Below, in pieces: positions 1-7,842 of a stretch of 64,000 nt of DNA (positions are counted from its first letter, which is position 1; each line of letters starts with the position of its first letter). This stretch comes from Treponema sp. (lineage in GTDB: Bacteria > Spirochaetota > Spirochaetia > Treponematales > Treponemataceae). The position numbers and the translations under genes were made by a program. The stretch covers positions 60,604-124,603 of the forward strand of contig JAKSLX010000006.1 of assembly GCA_024400915.1 (NCBI GenBank), written 5' to 3'. The notes beneath the pieces are model-generated. The model saw only the letters and a program-made list of their open reading frames with translations. It was not told where the DNA came from and ran no database searches.

Positions 1-999
1 GTTCAGGATGCTTTCCTCCGCACAATGAGCGGTTTTGAAAACTGTGTTGTAAGTCGCCCAGGCTATGCCGTTGAATACGATTATGTTGAACCTACACAGC
101 TTTTCCCGAGCCTTGAAACAAAACGTGTCGCAGGACTTTTTGATGCAGGCCAGATAAACGGAACTTCAGGCTATGAAGAAGCCGCAGGTCAGGGACTCAT
201 TGCCGGAATCAACGCAGGTCTTTACGCACGGGAACACAAGAACCTTTGCGGACCTCTTTGCGCCGCAGATTCAAAAATCTATTCAAGTCCTGCAAGCGGA
301 GAAAAAGGAAAGTTCCAGCCAAAGCCTGTGTTCAATGCAGAAGACCTTAAGAACTTTGCGGAAATTTCCGCACGGGAAACAAAGGAACTTTCGGAAAAAC
401 TTAAAAACTTCCAGACGGAAAATGGCTTCAATAATTTTGAAAAGATTCCGTCTTATGAACCTCTGGTCCTTGGACGTGATGAAGGTTATATCGGTGTTCT
501 CATCGATGACCTTGTTACTCTTGGAACAAAGGAACCATACCGCATGTTTACCGCCCGCGCTGAATATCGCCTTAAGCTTCGCCACGACACGGCAGACAGA
601 AGGTTGCGTCAGAAAGGTTTCAATGTCGGCTTGATTTCAAAGGAACAGATGGATTCCATGGAACTCAAGTACCGCAATGTAGAAGAAGCCATGGCATTTC
701 TGGACAAGCATCCTGATGGAGAGAATCCGGGCAACTACACCTTGCTTGAATGGACTCTTGCAAAGGAAGATCACAAGTACCGCTACTACATTGAAAAGCA
801 GGACAATCGTGTTGCAAAAATGCACCGCATGGAAAATGTCCGCATTCCGGATAACTTTGACTATTCAAAGATCGTGGCCCTTTCTTCTGAAAGCCGGGGC
901 AAGCTTGAAAAGGTTCGCCCTGTGACTTTGGGACAGGCATCCCGCATCAGTGGAATCCGCAACAGCGACATCATGCTCCTGATGGTTTACCTTCAGTAG
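1..999 (+). CDS. mnmG: tRNA uridine-5-carboxymethylaminomethyl modification enzyme MnmG, C-terminal part
   Basis: The reading frame is open from the first base, so the gene starts upstream and only the last 332 codons are here. MnmG is the FAD-dependent partner of MnmE; together they install the (carboxymethyl)aminomethyl group on wobble uridine 34 of certain tRNAs. What is visible matches the C-terminal half of the family: the RPGYAVEYDYV segment near the start, the GLIAGINAGLYA helix of the FAD domain, the GRDEGYIGVLIDDLVTLGT stretch and the MFTARAEYRLKLRHDTADRRL segment. The C-terminal helical domain ends in a typical short tail. Its partner mnmE lies about 9 kb downstream on the same strand, but unrelated genes separate them, so they are not one operon. 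Confidence 0.96.
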   Translation, partial: VQDAFLRTMSGFENCVVSRPGYAVEYDYVEPTQLFPSLETKRVAGLFDAGQINGTSGYEEAAGQGLIAGINAGLYAREHKNLCGPLCAADSKIYSSPASGEKGKFQPKPVFNAEDLKNFAEISARETKELSEKLKNFQTENGFNNFEKIPSYEPLVLGRDEGYIGVLIDDLVTLGTKEPYRMFTARAEYRLKLRHDTADRRLRQKGFNVGLISKEQMDSMELKYRNVEEAMAFLDKHPDGENPGNYTLLEWTLAKEDHKYRYYIEKQDNRVAKMHRMENVRIPDNFDYSKIVALSSESRGKLEKVRPVTLGQASRISGIRNSDIMLLMVYLQ

Positions 1000-1012
1000 G
1001 TGGCGGCCTGTA

Positions 1013-2047
1013 ATGAGAAAACTGGCATTCTTTTCGGCCTTGTGTTTTTTTCTTTCCGCAGTTGAATATGCGATTCCAAAGCCGGTGCCTTTTTTTCGCC
1101 TTGGTCTTGCAAACCTTCCCATAATGATTTCTTTTCTCTGCATGACTCGTAAGGAAAGCACTGCCTTGATTTTCCTTAAGGTTCTTCTCCAGGGAATCAT
1201 CAGCGGAACTTTGTTTTCTTATATTTTTCTTTTTTCCTTGGCGGGATCCCTAGCTTCAGGCTTTGTAATGATGGCAATTTTTCATCTCTTTTATGAAAGA
1301 AAGCTTGTGTCCTGGCTTGGAATCAGCATGGCAGGCGGTCTTGCCAACAATCTTGCCCAGCTTGGAGTAGCCTTCATTTTTCTGTTTGGAGAGAATACAA
1401 AATTTGTTGCGCCAGTTTTGCTTGCCATCAGTTTCGTAGCTTCAATAGCAATGGGCTTGTTTGCCAATGTCTTTGTAGAAAAATCAAAGTGGCTTGCAGA
1501 TCTAAAAAATGTAAGTTGGGCGGAAGAAAAAAACGCAGAAAAAAAATCCGCAGCTGCAGAAGAAATAAAATCTTCTTCAAAGTTTCAGTCACTTATTCTG
1601 GTCTTTTCTCTTCTGATGTTCATCCTGCTTTTCTTTTCTAAATCAATTTATGTGGTAACTTCAATTTTCCTGCTGTCCATTGTTGCGTGCCTTGCAAAAA
1701 ATAAAAAGGTAAAGTTTCTTCCTTCACTTGCAATAATTCTGTCCGTAACATTCTTTTCGATTCTTGTTCCTCACGGCAAAATCCTTGTGGAAATCTGGAA
1801 GCTTAAAATTACCGACGGCGCAATTCTTTCAGGTCTTGAAAGGTCAATTAAGCTTTGCAGCTGTGTTTTCCTTTCAAAACTCATTGTCAACAGGAACATG
1901 AAGTTGCCTTCAAAGGCAGGTCTGTTCATGTCCATGCTCTTTGAATATTTTGAAAAACTTTCAGAAAAAGATACAGATAAAAAAATAACCTTTTCAAATT
2001 TCGTATCCATTCTGGATGAAAAACTTGAAAAGGCTTTTAGCTGCTAG
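1013..2047 (+). CDS. Gx transporter family membrane protein (heptaprenyl diphosphate synthase component I-like) with extra C-terminal membrane domain
   Basis: This 344-residue membrane protein starts 13 bases after mnmG. Residues 1-165 match the Gx transporter (Hpre_diP_synt_I) family: a first helix, then the KPVPFFRLGLANLPIMISF motif and repeated glycine-rich helices, a fold like the substrate-binding S component of ECF transporters. Residues 165-195 are a charged cytoplasmic linker. Residues 195-300 form four more hydrophobic helices followed by an amphipathic segment containing SGLERSIKLCSCVF, which recalls the coupling region of an ECF T component. If so, S-like and T-like modules are fused in one chain. 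Substrate is unknown; flavin-, quinone- or isoprenoid-related cargo has been proposed for relatives. The family call is fairly sure, the T-like reading is inference. Confidence 0.75.
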   Translation: MRKLAFFSALCFFLSAVEYAIPKPVPFFRLGLANLPIMISFLCMTRKESTALIFLKVLLQGIISGTLFSYIFLFSLAGSLASGFVMMAIFHLFYERKLVSWLGISMAGGLANNLAQLGVAFIFLFGENTKFVAPVLLAISFVASIAMGLFANVFVEKSKWLADLKNVSWAEEKNAEKKSAAAEEIKSSSKFQSLILVFSLLMFILLFFSKSIYVVTSIFLLSIVACLAKNKKVKFLPSLAIILSVTFFSILVPHGKILVEIWKLKITDGAILSGLERSIKLCSCVFLSKLIVNRNMKLPSKAGLFMSMLFEYFEKLSEKDTDKKITFSNFVSILDEKLEKAFSC

Positions 2048-2062
2048 GCTTGCAACAGAAAT

Positions 2063-3553
2063 TTAATTGTATAGTTTTTCCAGTTCAGGCCGACACTTTA
2101 TGAATTCCAATCCGAGGACTGGGTCAAAGTGTGTTCCCAAATCCTCTTCGATAATCTGGAATGCCTTGTCGAATGAAAAATTGTCCTTGTAACATCTCTT
2201 GCTTACAAGAGCGTCAAAAACATCAGCCAGAGCCATTATTCTTGCTTCCAGCGGAATGTCAGTGCGAGAAATTTTTTCTGGATATCCTTGGCCATTCCAT
2301 TTTTCGTGGTGGTAGTGGGCTACATTTACAGCGATCTTTTTGAATTCAATATCGTCAGCGGAACTCAAAACATTTTCTACGATTCTTGCACCTTCAGCAG
2401 AATGAGCCTTCATTTTTTCGTATTCTTCGTCTGTGAATTTCCCTGGCTTCCTTAAAATTGCATCGTCAACTGCAATTTTTCCAAGATCATGCATAGGAGC
2501 TGCCTTGATTACTGCATTGTAGAAACTTTCAGGAATATCCTTGTATTCAGGAACTTTCTTAAGATGTTCTGCAAAAATCTTAACGCAGGAACTTGTTCTC
2601 TTGATGTGTCCGCCTGTAGAGTTGTCGCGGCTTTCAACCATGGTTGCCATTCCCTCAATGATGGAGTTCTGTATTTCTAGAATTTTCTTTGTCTTTGATT
2701 CGATTGATTCGGTCATGTCGTTGAGGGTGTCTGCAAGCTCTCCGAAAGAATCGTTGGCAACAAAATTTATTTTTGATGTGTAATCGCCTTCCTTGATTTT
2801 TTCGATGCGGTCCTTGATTTTTTCAAGCGGCTTTGAAAAATAAGTGTTGAGCAGAATGGAAATTGCTATTCCGATTGCGAGAATTACGACAAGCATGTAA
2901 AAGGATTTTGTATCGATGTGAAAGTCAAATCTTTGCTGCAGAGAAAGAATCAGTGTCGAAAGGAATATGACTGGAAATAAAGTTACTGAAACATAGTTAA
3001 CAATGAATAGGAATCTCACTTTCGGATATTTTGTTCCTGTATATCGTGAAAGATTTCCTTCAGAGAAATATTTTGGAAGTACATATTTTCTATGAACTGT
3101 TTCTGTCACAAAAAATGATAGTGAGAAGGTTACTGTTGCTTCTACTGCAAGATTCAGTATTGAAGTTTTTAAAACATCTGCGACATTAAAAACATATCCT
3201 AGACTGATTGCAATTCTGATGTAGAACAGTTCAAGAATGAAATAAGAAATCCATCCTGAAATGCCAATGGTTGAATAGGCAATGGGAAGGTTTATGAAAT
3301 GGCTGATTCTTTTCTTTCTTGTTGAAAACGAATGCATGATGCAGAGTACAGTAGGGACAAGAAAGGTTAAGTACTGGGTCCAGTTACAGGTTGAACTGGT
3401 TTCAAGGAACTGAATCCATCCGTCCATTTCACCATTAGTCAAATCATTGCTGGTAAAAATGTTAGGAATTACGACACCTATTACATTGGCTCCAGCTACG
3501 ATTACGCCATAGAGCAATGCTATGAAAAAAATTATTTTTCCTGAAAAAGTCAT
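2063..3553 (-). CDS. Membrane HAMP/HD-GYP domain protein, probable cyclic-di-GMP phosphodiesterase
   Basis: This 496-residue protein has about five or six membrane helices in residues 1-245, a HAMP-like linker with KPLEKIKDRIEKIKEGDY near 246-263, a short coiled coil, then an HD-GYP domain. Visible HD-GYP signatures are the AAPMHDLGKIAVDD metal site, the HAYH-type AVNVAHYHHEKWNGQGYP segment and LADVFDALVSKRCY. HD-GYP enzymes hydrolyse cyclic di-GMP at the membrane. The usual HHE-x-x-D-G-x-G-Y-P has Asn in place of Asp here (HHEKWNGQGYP), but the metal-binding His and Asp residues are kept, so activity is likely. A -10 box lies only 6 bases before the ATG and there is no ribosome-binding site, so the mRNA may be leaderless. 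It converges on the Gx transporter gene. Confidence 0.9.
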   Translation of the reverse strand: MTFSGKIIFFIALLYGVIVAGANVIGVVIPNIFTSNDLTNGEMDGWIQFLETSSTCNWTQYLTFLVPTVLCIMHSFSTRKKRISHFINLPIAYSTIGISGWISYFILELFYIRIAISLGYVFNVADVLKTSILNLAVEATVTFSLSFFVTETVHRKYVLPKYFSEGNLSRYTGTKYPKVRFLFIVNYVSVTLFPVIFLSTLILSLQQRFDFHIDTKSFYMLVVILAIGIAISILLNTYFSKPLEKIKDRIEKIKEGDYTSKINFVANDSFGELADTLNDMTESIESKTKKILEIQNSIIEGMATMVESRDNSTGGHIKRTSSCVKIFAEHLKKVPEYKDIPESFYNAVIKAAPMHDLGKIAVDDAILRKPGKFTDEEYEKMKAHSAEGARIVENVLSSADDIEFKKIAVNVAHYHHEKWNGQGYPEKISRTDIPLEARIMALADVFDALVSKRCYKDNFSFDKAFQIIEEDLGTHFDPVLGLEFIKCRPELEKLYN

Positions 3554-3559
3554 GAGGCC

Positions 3560-3565
3560 ATTATA
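3560..3565 (-). promoter_or_regulatory. -10 box of the HD-GYP gene, placed for a leaderless mRNA
   Basis: Read on the minus strand this is TATAAT followed by GGCCTC and then the ATG. Only 6 bases separate the box from the start codon, so transcription should begin on or next to the A of ATG. No Shine-Dalgarno sequence fits in the gap. I see no good -35 at the usual distance. Confidence 0.5.
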
Positions 3566-3601
3566 CTATTCATTTATAGTATGGGGAACAAAAAAAGAAA
3601 C

Positions 3602-4234
3602 TTAATCTGGAACTGCAGTTCTTGTTGAATAGATGCATCCGCAGTATTGCTGGCGATACAGTCCGTATTCTTCACTTATTTCAAGGCTTCGTAAAAAACC
3701 GCTTTTCTTTTTGAAGTCTGAATAGAGCCATTTTGGACCTTGGGGATTTTCAGCAGCGATTTTTTCACCTTCAGCATTTATCTTTACAGAATCTTTGAAT
3801 GGACTTATAGATAGTGTAGTACAGAAATACTCGAAATTGTTTTCTGCCGCATAGGAGTATGATTTTCTCAATCTGAATTCATAGCATCTTCTGCAGCGTT
3901 CTCCCTTTTCAGGGTCATCTGCCATGGCTGGTTCTTCACGGACTTTTATTGCATCGTAGAATTCTTCAGGCTCATAATTCATTTCCACAAGCTTGATTTT
4001 GTTTTCAACGGCAGGTGAAAATCTTGGAAGAAAATCCTTAAGCTCCTGTAGCCTTCTTTCATATTCTTCCTGAGGATAAATGTTTGGGTTGTAGTACAAA
4101 ATCGTAATTTCAAAAATTGAAGCAAGGTATTCCATTACATAGCTTGAGCATGGACCGCAGCAGGCGTGAAGAAGTAGACTTGGCTTTCCTTTGAGGTTTC
4201 TGATTGTTTTTTCCAGTTCTGCCTGATAGTTCAT
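3602..4234 (-). CDS. queH: Epoxyqueuosine reductase QueH
   Basis: QueH is the non-cobalamin epoxyqueuosine reductase that carries out the last step of queuosine synthesis on tRNA wobble position 34. The protein (210 residues from the chosen start) shows the family's cysteine sites: HACCGPCSS near the N-terminus, the RCRRCYEFRL segment in the middle, and YCGCIYS at the C-terminus, which together bind an iron-sulfur cluster and a second metal. I chose the ATG at 4234 because it begins just after the stop of the upstream kinase gene at 4242; a start 12 codons earlier would overlap that gene. It follows the lipid kinase gene with 7 bases between them and is probably cotranscribed with it. Confidence 0.93.
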   Translation of the reverse strand: MNYQAELEKTIRNLKGKPSLLLHACCGPCSSYVMEYLASIFEITILYYNPNIYPQEEYERRLQELKDFLPRFSPAVENKIKLVEMNYEPEEFYDAIKVREEPAMADDPEKGERCRRCYEFRLRKSYSYAAENNFEYFCTTLSISPFKDSVKINAEGEKIAAENPQGPKWLYSDFKKKSGFLRSLEISEEYGLYRQQYCGCIYSTRTAVPD

Positions 4235-4241
4235 GATGAGC

Positions 4242-5168
4242 CTACAGAATGAATTTAAGTTTCTTTTCAAGCTGTGAAAAGTTCAGGTACTGTGCCTTGT
4301 ATCCAACTTCACCGTCAGTGTGAAGCCAAAGTGGAATGGAAGTCTTTACTTCGGCTGCCTTGAAACGATAGATTTCAATTCCCTTGAAGATGTGATGGAA
4401 TCCAAAGAAAGCGGTAGGAAGCGCTAAAAGAATTCCCGGAATGCTCTTGTTGAAGGCGCATATGAAATCAAGTTCACCATCATAGGCATCGGCTTTAGGA
4501 CAGAACTTGAAACCACCTCCTTCATATTTGTGAACCATTGCCGCAAGGAAAATAAGTTTGTTGACCTGGATTTTTTTTCCATCGGCAAAGGTTATTTCCG
4601 CATCAACCTTTGGTGCGTTGATGATCTGGTTGAGCGCAATTCCAAGATATGTGAGTTTTCCAAGTCCAACTTTATTCAGTCTCTTTTTGAGAATTGAATG
4701 CACTGATTTCTGGCAGACTGCACCGTCAAAGCCAAGGCCACTGCTTACGGCAAATCTTCTTGTTCCTCTTTCTGTTTCAACCTGTCCCACATCCATGAGT
4801 ACCGGAGCCTTTGCACTGAGTATGCGCCTAATGTTTTTCTTTACGCTGTGCGGAAGCTTAAGGTCACGGGCAAAATCATTGCTTGATCCAGTTGGAATGT
4901 ATGCAAGGGTAGTGTTCTCAAAATCTTTTATTCCCTGTACTGCATCATTAACAGTTCCGTCTCCGCCAAGAATTACAATGATGCAGTCGCTTTCATTCTT
5001 TGACGCTGAAGAAATCTTTGCAACAATGTTCGTTACGTCTCCGCGTTCTTTTGAAAACTCAACTGAATATTCTATACCCTGGTTTTTAAGTTCTGGTTCA
5101 ATCTGTTTTTGCCAGAGTTTAAGTCCTTTGCCGGAGCGTGATACAGGATTAACAATGAAGTGATACAT
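4242..5168 (-). CDS. Diacylglycerol/sphingosine kinase-family lipid kinase
   Basis: This 308-residue cytosolic protein belongs to the DAGK catalytic (YegS/LCB5-like) family, which phosphorylates a lipid hydroxyl with ATP. Visible motifs are NPVSRSGKG at the N-terminus (nucleotide-binding start), GGDGTVNDAV near residue 70 and YIPTGSSNDFARDL near residue 95; the C-terminal beta-rich half carries GEGGGF-like VHKYEGGGFKFCPKAD and the HTDGE segment near the end, both typical. The ATG at 5168 gives the usual MYHFIVNPVSRSG start; an upstream in-frame start would place the promoter inside the gene. A near-consensus promoter ends 7 bases before this ATG with no ribosome-binding site. Substrate (diacylglycerol or another lipid) cannot be told from sequence. 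Confidence 0.9.
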   Translation of the reverse strand: MYHFIVNPVSRSGKGLKLWQKQIEPELKNQGIEYSVEFSKERGDVTNIVAKISSASKNESDCIIVILGGDGTVNDAVQGIKDFENTTLAYIPTGSSNDFARDLKLPHSVKKNIRRILSAKAPVLMDVGQVETERGTRRFAVSSGLGFDGAVCQKSVHSILKKRLNKVGLGKLTYLGIALNQIINAPKVDAEITFADGKKIQVNKLIFLAAMVHKYEGGGFKFCPKADAYDGELDFICAFNKSIPGILLALPTAFFGFHHIFKGIEIYRFKAAEVKTSIPLWLHTDGEVGYKAQYLNFSQLEKKLKFIL

Positions 5169-5175
5169 GAAAGAA

Positions 5176-5204
5176 ATCATAATGCCAAAAAACAAATCTT
5201 TCAA
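5176..5204 (-). promoter_or_regulatory. Sigma-70 type promoter of the lipid kinase gene, leaderless geometry
   Basis: On the minus strand TTGAAA (5204-5199), a 17-base spacer and TATGAT (5181-5176) are followed by 7 bases and the ATG at 5168. Transcription would start at about the A of ATG. The gap TTCTTTC has no ribosome-binding site. Confidence 0.65.
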
Positions 5205-5262
5205 TTTGGAACTGAAGATATTTTCCCGAATATATGATAGAATTAAATCAAGAGGTCTTATT

Positions 5263-5508
5263 ATGGAAAAATTCGATTATAAAACAACAGGTACTTGTGC
5301 CCAGGTAATTCACTTTGAACGCGATGATGATAAAAAAATCCACAACATTTCGTTTGAAGGCGGATGCAATGGAAACCTTAAGGCGGTCTCAAAGCTTTGT
5401 GAAGGAATGACAGCTGAAGAAATTTCCGCAAAACTTCTGGGAAATCTTTGCCGTGATAAGGGAACCAGCTGTGCAGATCAGCTTGCTAAGGCTGTAATGT
5501 CAGTCTGA
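5263..5508 (+). CDS. TSCPD domain protein (TIGR03905 type)
   Basis: A small 81-residue protein starting at MEKFDYKTTGTCA with an AGAGG ribosome-binding site 7 bases upstream. It carries the TSCPD signature at the C-terminus (GTSCADQLAKAV) and two further cysteines, in TGTCAQ and in GGCNGN. The TSCPD domain is also found at the C-terminus of some ribonucleotide reductases, where cysteines or metal binding are suspected to matter; the stand-alone form has no established function. It is transcribed divergently from the lipid kinase gene. A longer frame extends upstream to 5167, but this would cover the kinase promoter and lacks a ribosome-binding site. Confidence 0.85.
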   Translation: MEKFDYKTTGTCAQVIHFERDDDKKIHNISFEGGCNGNLKAVSKLCEGMTAEEISAKLLGNLCRDKGTSCADQLAKAVMSV

Positions 5509-5540
5509 TTGTTGATTAAATTCCTTTCTTCTGCTATTTT

Positions 5541-5603
5541 CTCCTTTAGAAGTTACGTTTGAGATGACTGTCGGCAGAATGGAATCTACCACTGCCTAAG
5601 GAG
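5541..5603 (+). ncRNA. Candidate structured leader upstream of the PTS-IIC-like gene
   Basis: CTCCTTTAG (5541-5549) can pair with CTAAGGAG (5596-5603) with one bulged T, enclosing a second stem GGCAG (5573-5577) with CTGCC (5592-5596). The two right arms abut, which would let the helices stack. The structure lies about 80 bases before the transporter ATG. I do not recognise it as a known riboswitch class. Confidence 0.3.
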
Positions 5604-5683
5604 CCTACGACCGCTCTTATCACTACATCACCAAGTAAGTCAAAATCATTATCACAATTATTTTTTCTCATGAGGTATTGTTT

Positions 5684-6748
5684 ATGAACAAGTACGTAAA
5701 GCGTTATCTGATTGATGCTTTAGGCGGAATGGCACAGGGACTTTTTGCATCCCTTCTTATCGGAACTATCGTCAAGACATTGGGTCAGCAGCTTCTCCGC
5801 ATCGATGTCAACCCAGTCTTTGATTTCCTTGTAAAGGCAGGAACTTTTGCTGGTGAACCACATGTTGTCGGTGCAGCTATGGCTGTGGGCATCGGTTTTG
5901 CCATGCAGGTTTCTCCATTGGTTCTTTTTTCACTTGTTGCTGTTGGTAGTGCGGCAAATGTTTCTGGTGGTGCAGGTGGACCTCTTGCTGTCCTCATCAT
6001 TGCCATCATAGCCGCAGAAGCTGGAATGCTTGTAAGTAAAAAGACAAAGGTTGATATTATCGTAACTCCATTGGTTACAATCGTTTGTGGTGCGCTTCTT
6101 TCTGTCCTCTTTGCAGGTTATATCGGAAAAGGAGCTGCGGCTTTCGGTAATCTCATTGTATGGGCAACAACATTGAGACCATTCCTCATGGGTGTGATCA
6201 TTTCTGTCATTGTTGGAATCCTCCTTACGCTTCCAGTAAGTTCTGCTGCCATTTGTCATGCCCTTGCACTTACAGGTCTTGCAGGTGGCGCTGCCGTTGC
6301 AGGTTGCTGTGCCCAGATGGTTGGCTTTGCTGTCCTCAGCTTCCGAGAAAACAGATGGAGCGGAATCCTTTCTCAGGGGCTTGGAACTTCCATGCTTCAG
6401 ATGCCGAATATCGTAAAGAATCCACGCGTTTGGATTCCTGCCATAGTTGCTTCTGCAATTACAGGTCCTATTGCTACCTGCATCTTCAAAATGGAAATGA
6501 ACGGTGCTGCGGTTTCATCAGGAATGGGAACATGTGGCCTTGTCGGACAGATCGGTGTGATTTCAGGTTGGTTTGATCCAAGTGCTGCGGCAATTGAACA
6601 TGGTGCCGTTGCGATTAATCCGGTTTTCTTCGACTGGCTTGGTCTTGTTCTTGTTTGCTTTGTTCTTCCTGGAGTTATTTCGTGGGCACTTGGTCTTCTT
6701 CTCAGGAAAATCCAGTGGATTAAAGAAGGCGATTTGACTCTCGCTTAA
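5684..6748 (+). CDS. PTS system IIC-like membrane transporter (PTS_EIIC_2 family)
   Basis: This 354-residue protein is almost wholly hydrophobic, with roughly eight to ten membrane helices and many small residues. The start MNKYVKRYLIDALGGMAQGL, the repeated Gly/Ala-rich helices and the GLVGQIGVISGWFD segment fit the PTS_EIIC_2 family of integral membrane transporters. No IIA or IIB domain or gene accompanies it, as is usual for this family, so coupling to phosphoenolpyruvate is doubtful and substrate is unknown. The ATG at 5684 has TGAGG 8 bases upstream; a TTG two codons earlier is less likely. A candidate structured RNA precedes it. A sugar-binding lipoprotein gene follows 49 bases later, perhaps in the same transcript. 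Confidence 0.85.
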   Translation: MNKYVKRYLIDALGGMAQGLFASLLIGTIVKTLGQQLLRIDVNPVFDFLVKAGTFAGEPHVVGAAMAVGIGFAMQVSPLVLFSLVAVGSAANVSGGAGGPLAVLIIAIIAAEAGMLVSKKTKVDIIVTPLVTIVCGALLSVLFAGYIGKGAAAFGNLIVWATTLRPFLMGVIISVIVGILLTLPVSSAAICHALALTGLAGGAAVAGCCAQMVGFAVLSFRENRWSGILSQGLGTSMLQMPNIVKNPRVWIPAIVASAITGPIATCIFKMEMNGAAVSSGMGTCGLVGQIGVISGWFDPSAAAIEHGAVAINPVFFDWLGLVLVCFVLPGVISWALGLLLRKIQWIKEGDLTLA

Positions 6749-6797
6749 AATTGAAATTTCAATAATTTAGCAATAAAATAGCAGTAGTGAGGTTCAT

Positions 6798-7799
6798 GTG
6801 AAAAAATCCCTGTTCTTTATTACTGCTATATTTTTTTCTCTTATACTTAGTTCCTGCTTTTTACTTCCTCAGAATGAAAGCGAGAAAAAAATCCTTACCA
6901 TCGGTTTTTCATATTCAGGCAGAAATTCAGAACCTTACTTGTCAAATCAAGCTTCAATAAGGGAAGCTTTTTCCGACGCTTCAAAGTATAGGATCGTTGA
7001 ATTCAATTCCAACTGCGAAATAAAGGAACAGGTCAACAATATCTATTCATTTGTTCAGCGCAAGGTTGATTTCATAATAGTGGATCCAGTTAATGAACAT
7101 GGACTGAAATATGCCATAGACAATTGTTTCCTTCATAATATTCCCGTAATCGTGTGCGGAAATTCTGTTGCCACTGAGTCGGATCATGAAAACAGAGTTG
7201 TTTATGAAGTTCGACCGGATTTCTACAGAGAAGCAGTTCTTGCAACCAAGTGCCTTGAATTATACGAGCAGGGAAAAGTTGATGTTGAAATTCTCGTCCT
7301 TAATGATTTTGCCGACACGACTTCTGCAAGGGAAAGAAATCTGGCCATTGGTGAAGCCGTAGAAAAAAACGAAGGCTGGAAAATAATTTCAAAGCGTGAA
7401 ACCAACGGTGAATACATCATGGCAAAAAGCCTTATGGAAGAAGTCTATGCCGAATGCCCTGGCCTAGATGTTGTTTTTGTTGAATCGGAAAATGATTATC
7501 AGGGTGTCATCGATGTTCTCTTTAAGCACGGAAAGATGCCTGGAGAAGACGTGTACATCTTTGCCTTTGAAGACACTGATAACCTTAGAAGGATGATTAT
7601 GTCCGGAGTCCTCAACTATACCGTCGTAAAAAATCAGGATGTAGGTCAGGAAATTTCTTATGTGATCAACAGGATAAAAAAAGGAAAATCCTACAAAAAG
7701 ACTAATCTTGCTGATGCCCAGGGACTATATTCAAACAAGTCTATAGAAGAGAAAATTGTCAGCAGGGAAGGAAACATTCTTTACAAAATCTTCGAATAA
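6798..7799 (+). CDS. Substrate-binding lipoprotein of the ribose/galactose-binding (Peripla_BP_4) family
   Basis: A 333-residue periplasmic-binding protein with a lipoprotein signal: the hydrophobic stretch ends in LILSSC, so Cys19-20 should be lipidated. The mature part has the two-lobed type I binding fold, starting with ILTIGFSYSGRNSEPY and containing the KVDFIIVDPVNEHGLKYAID and HNIPVIVCGN segments that in sugar-binding relatives line the cleft. The start is a GTG with AGTGAGG upstream. No ATPase or permease genes follow; the neighbours are a PTS-IIC-like transporter and a glycoside-hydrolase-like protein. It may therefore act as an orphan sensor or share a transporter elsewhere, such as the chvE-mmsAB system 12 kb away. 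Ligand is unknown. Confidence 0.85.
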   Translation: MKKSLFFITAIFFSLILSSCFLLPQNESEKKILTIGFSYSGRNSEPYLSNQASIREAFSDASKYRIVEFNSNCEIKEQVNNIYSFVQRKVDFIIVDPVNEHGLKYAIDNCFLHNIPVIVCGNSVATESDHENRVVYEVRPDFYREAVLATKCLELYEQGKVDVEILVLNDFADTTSARERNLAIGEAVEKNEGWKIISKRETNGEYIMAKSLMEEVYAECPGLDVVFVESENDYQGVIDVLFKHGKMPGEDVYIFAFEDTDNLRRMIMSGVLNYTVVKNQDVGQEISYVINRIKKGKSYKKTNLADAQGLYSNKSIEEKIVSREGNILYKIFE

Positions 7800-7842
7800 A
7801 AAAATTACTCATTTTTTATGATGCAATGCCGAAAATTTGAAC

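Noticed and set aside
4558..5163. A 201-codon open frame opposite the lipid kinase gene
   Set aside because: It is antisense to clear kinase motifs and its Ser/Pro/Phe-rich product looks random.
5562..5632. A short leader peptide or gene remnant before the PTS-IIC-like gene
   Set aside because: The possible frames are under 15 codons and broken by stops, with no ribosome-binding site; I kept only the RNA stems as a candidate.
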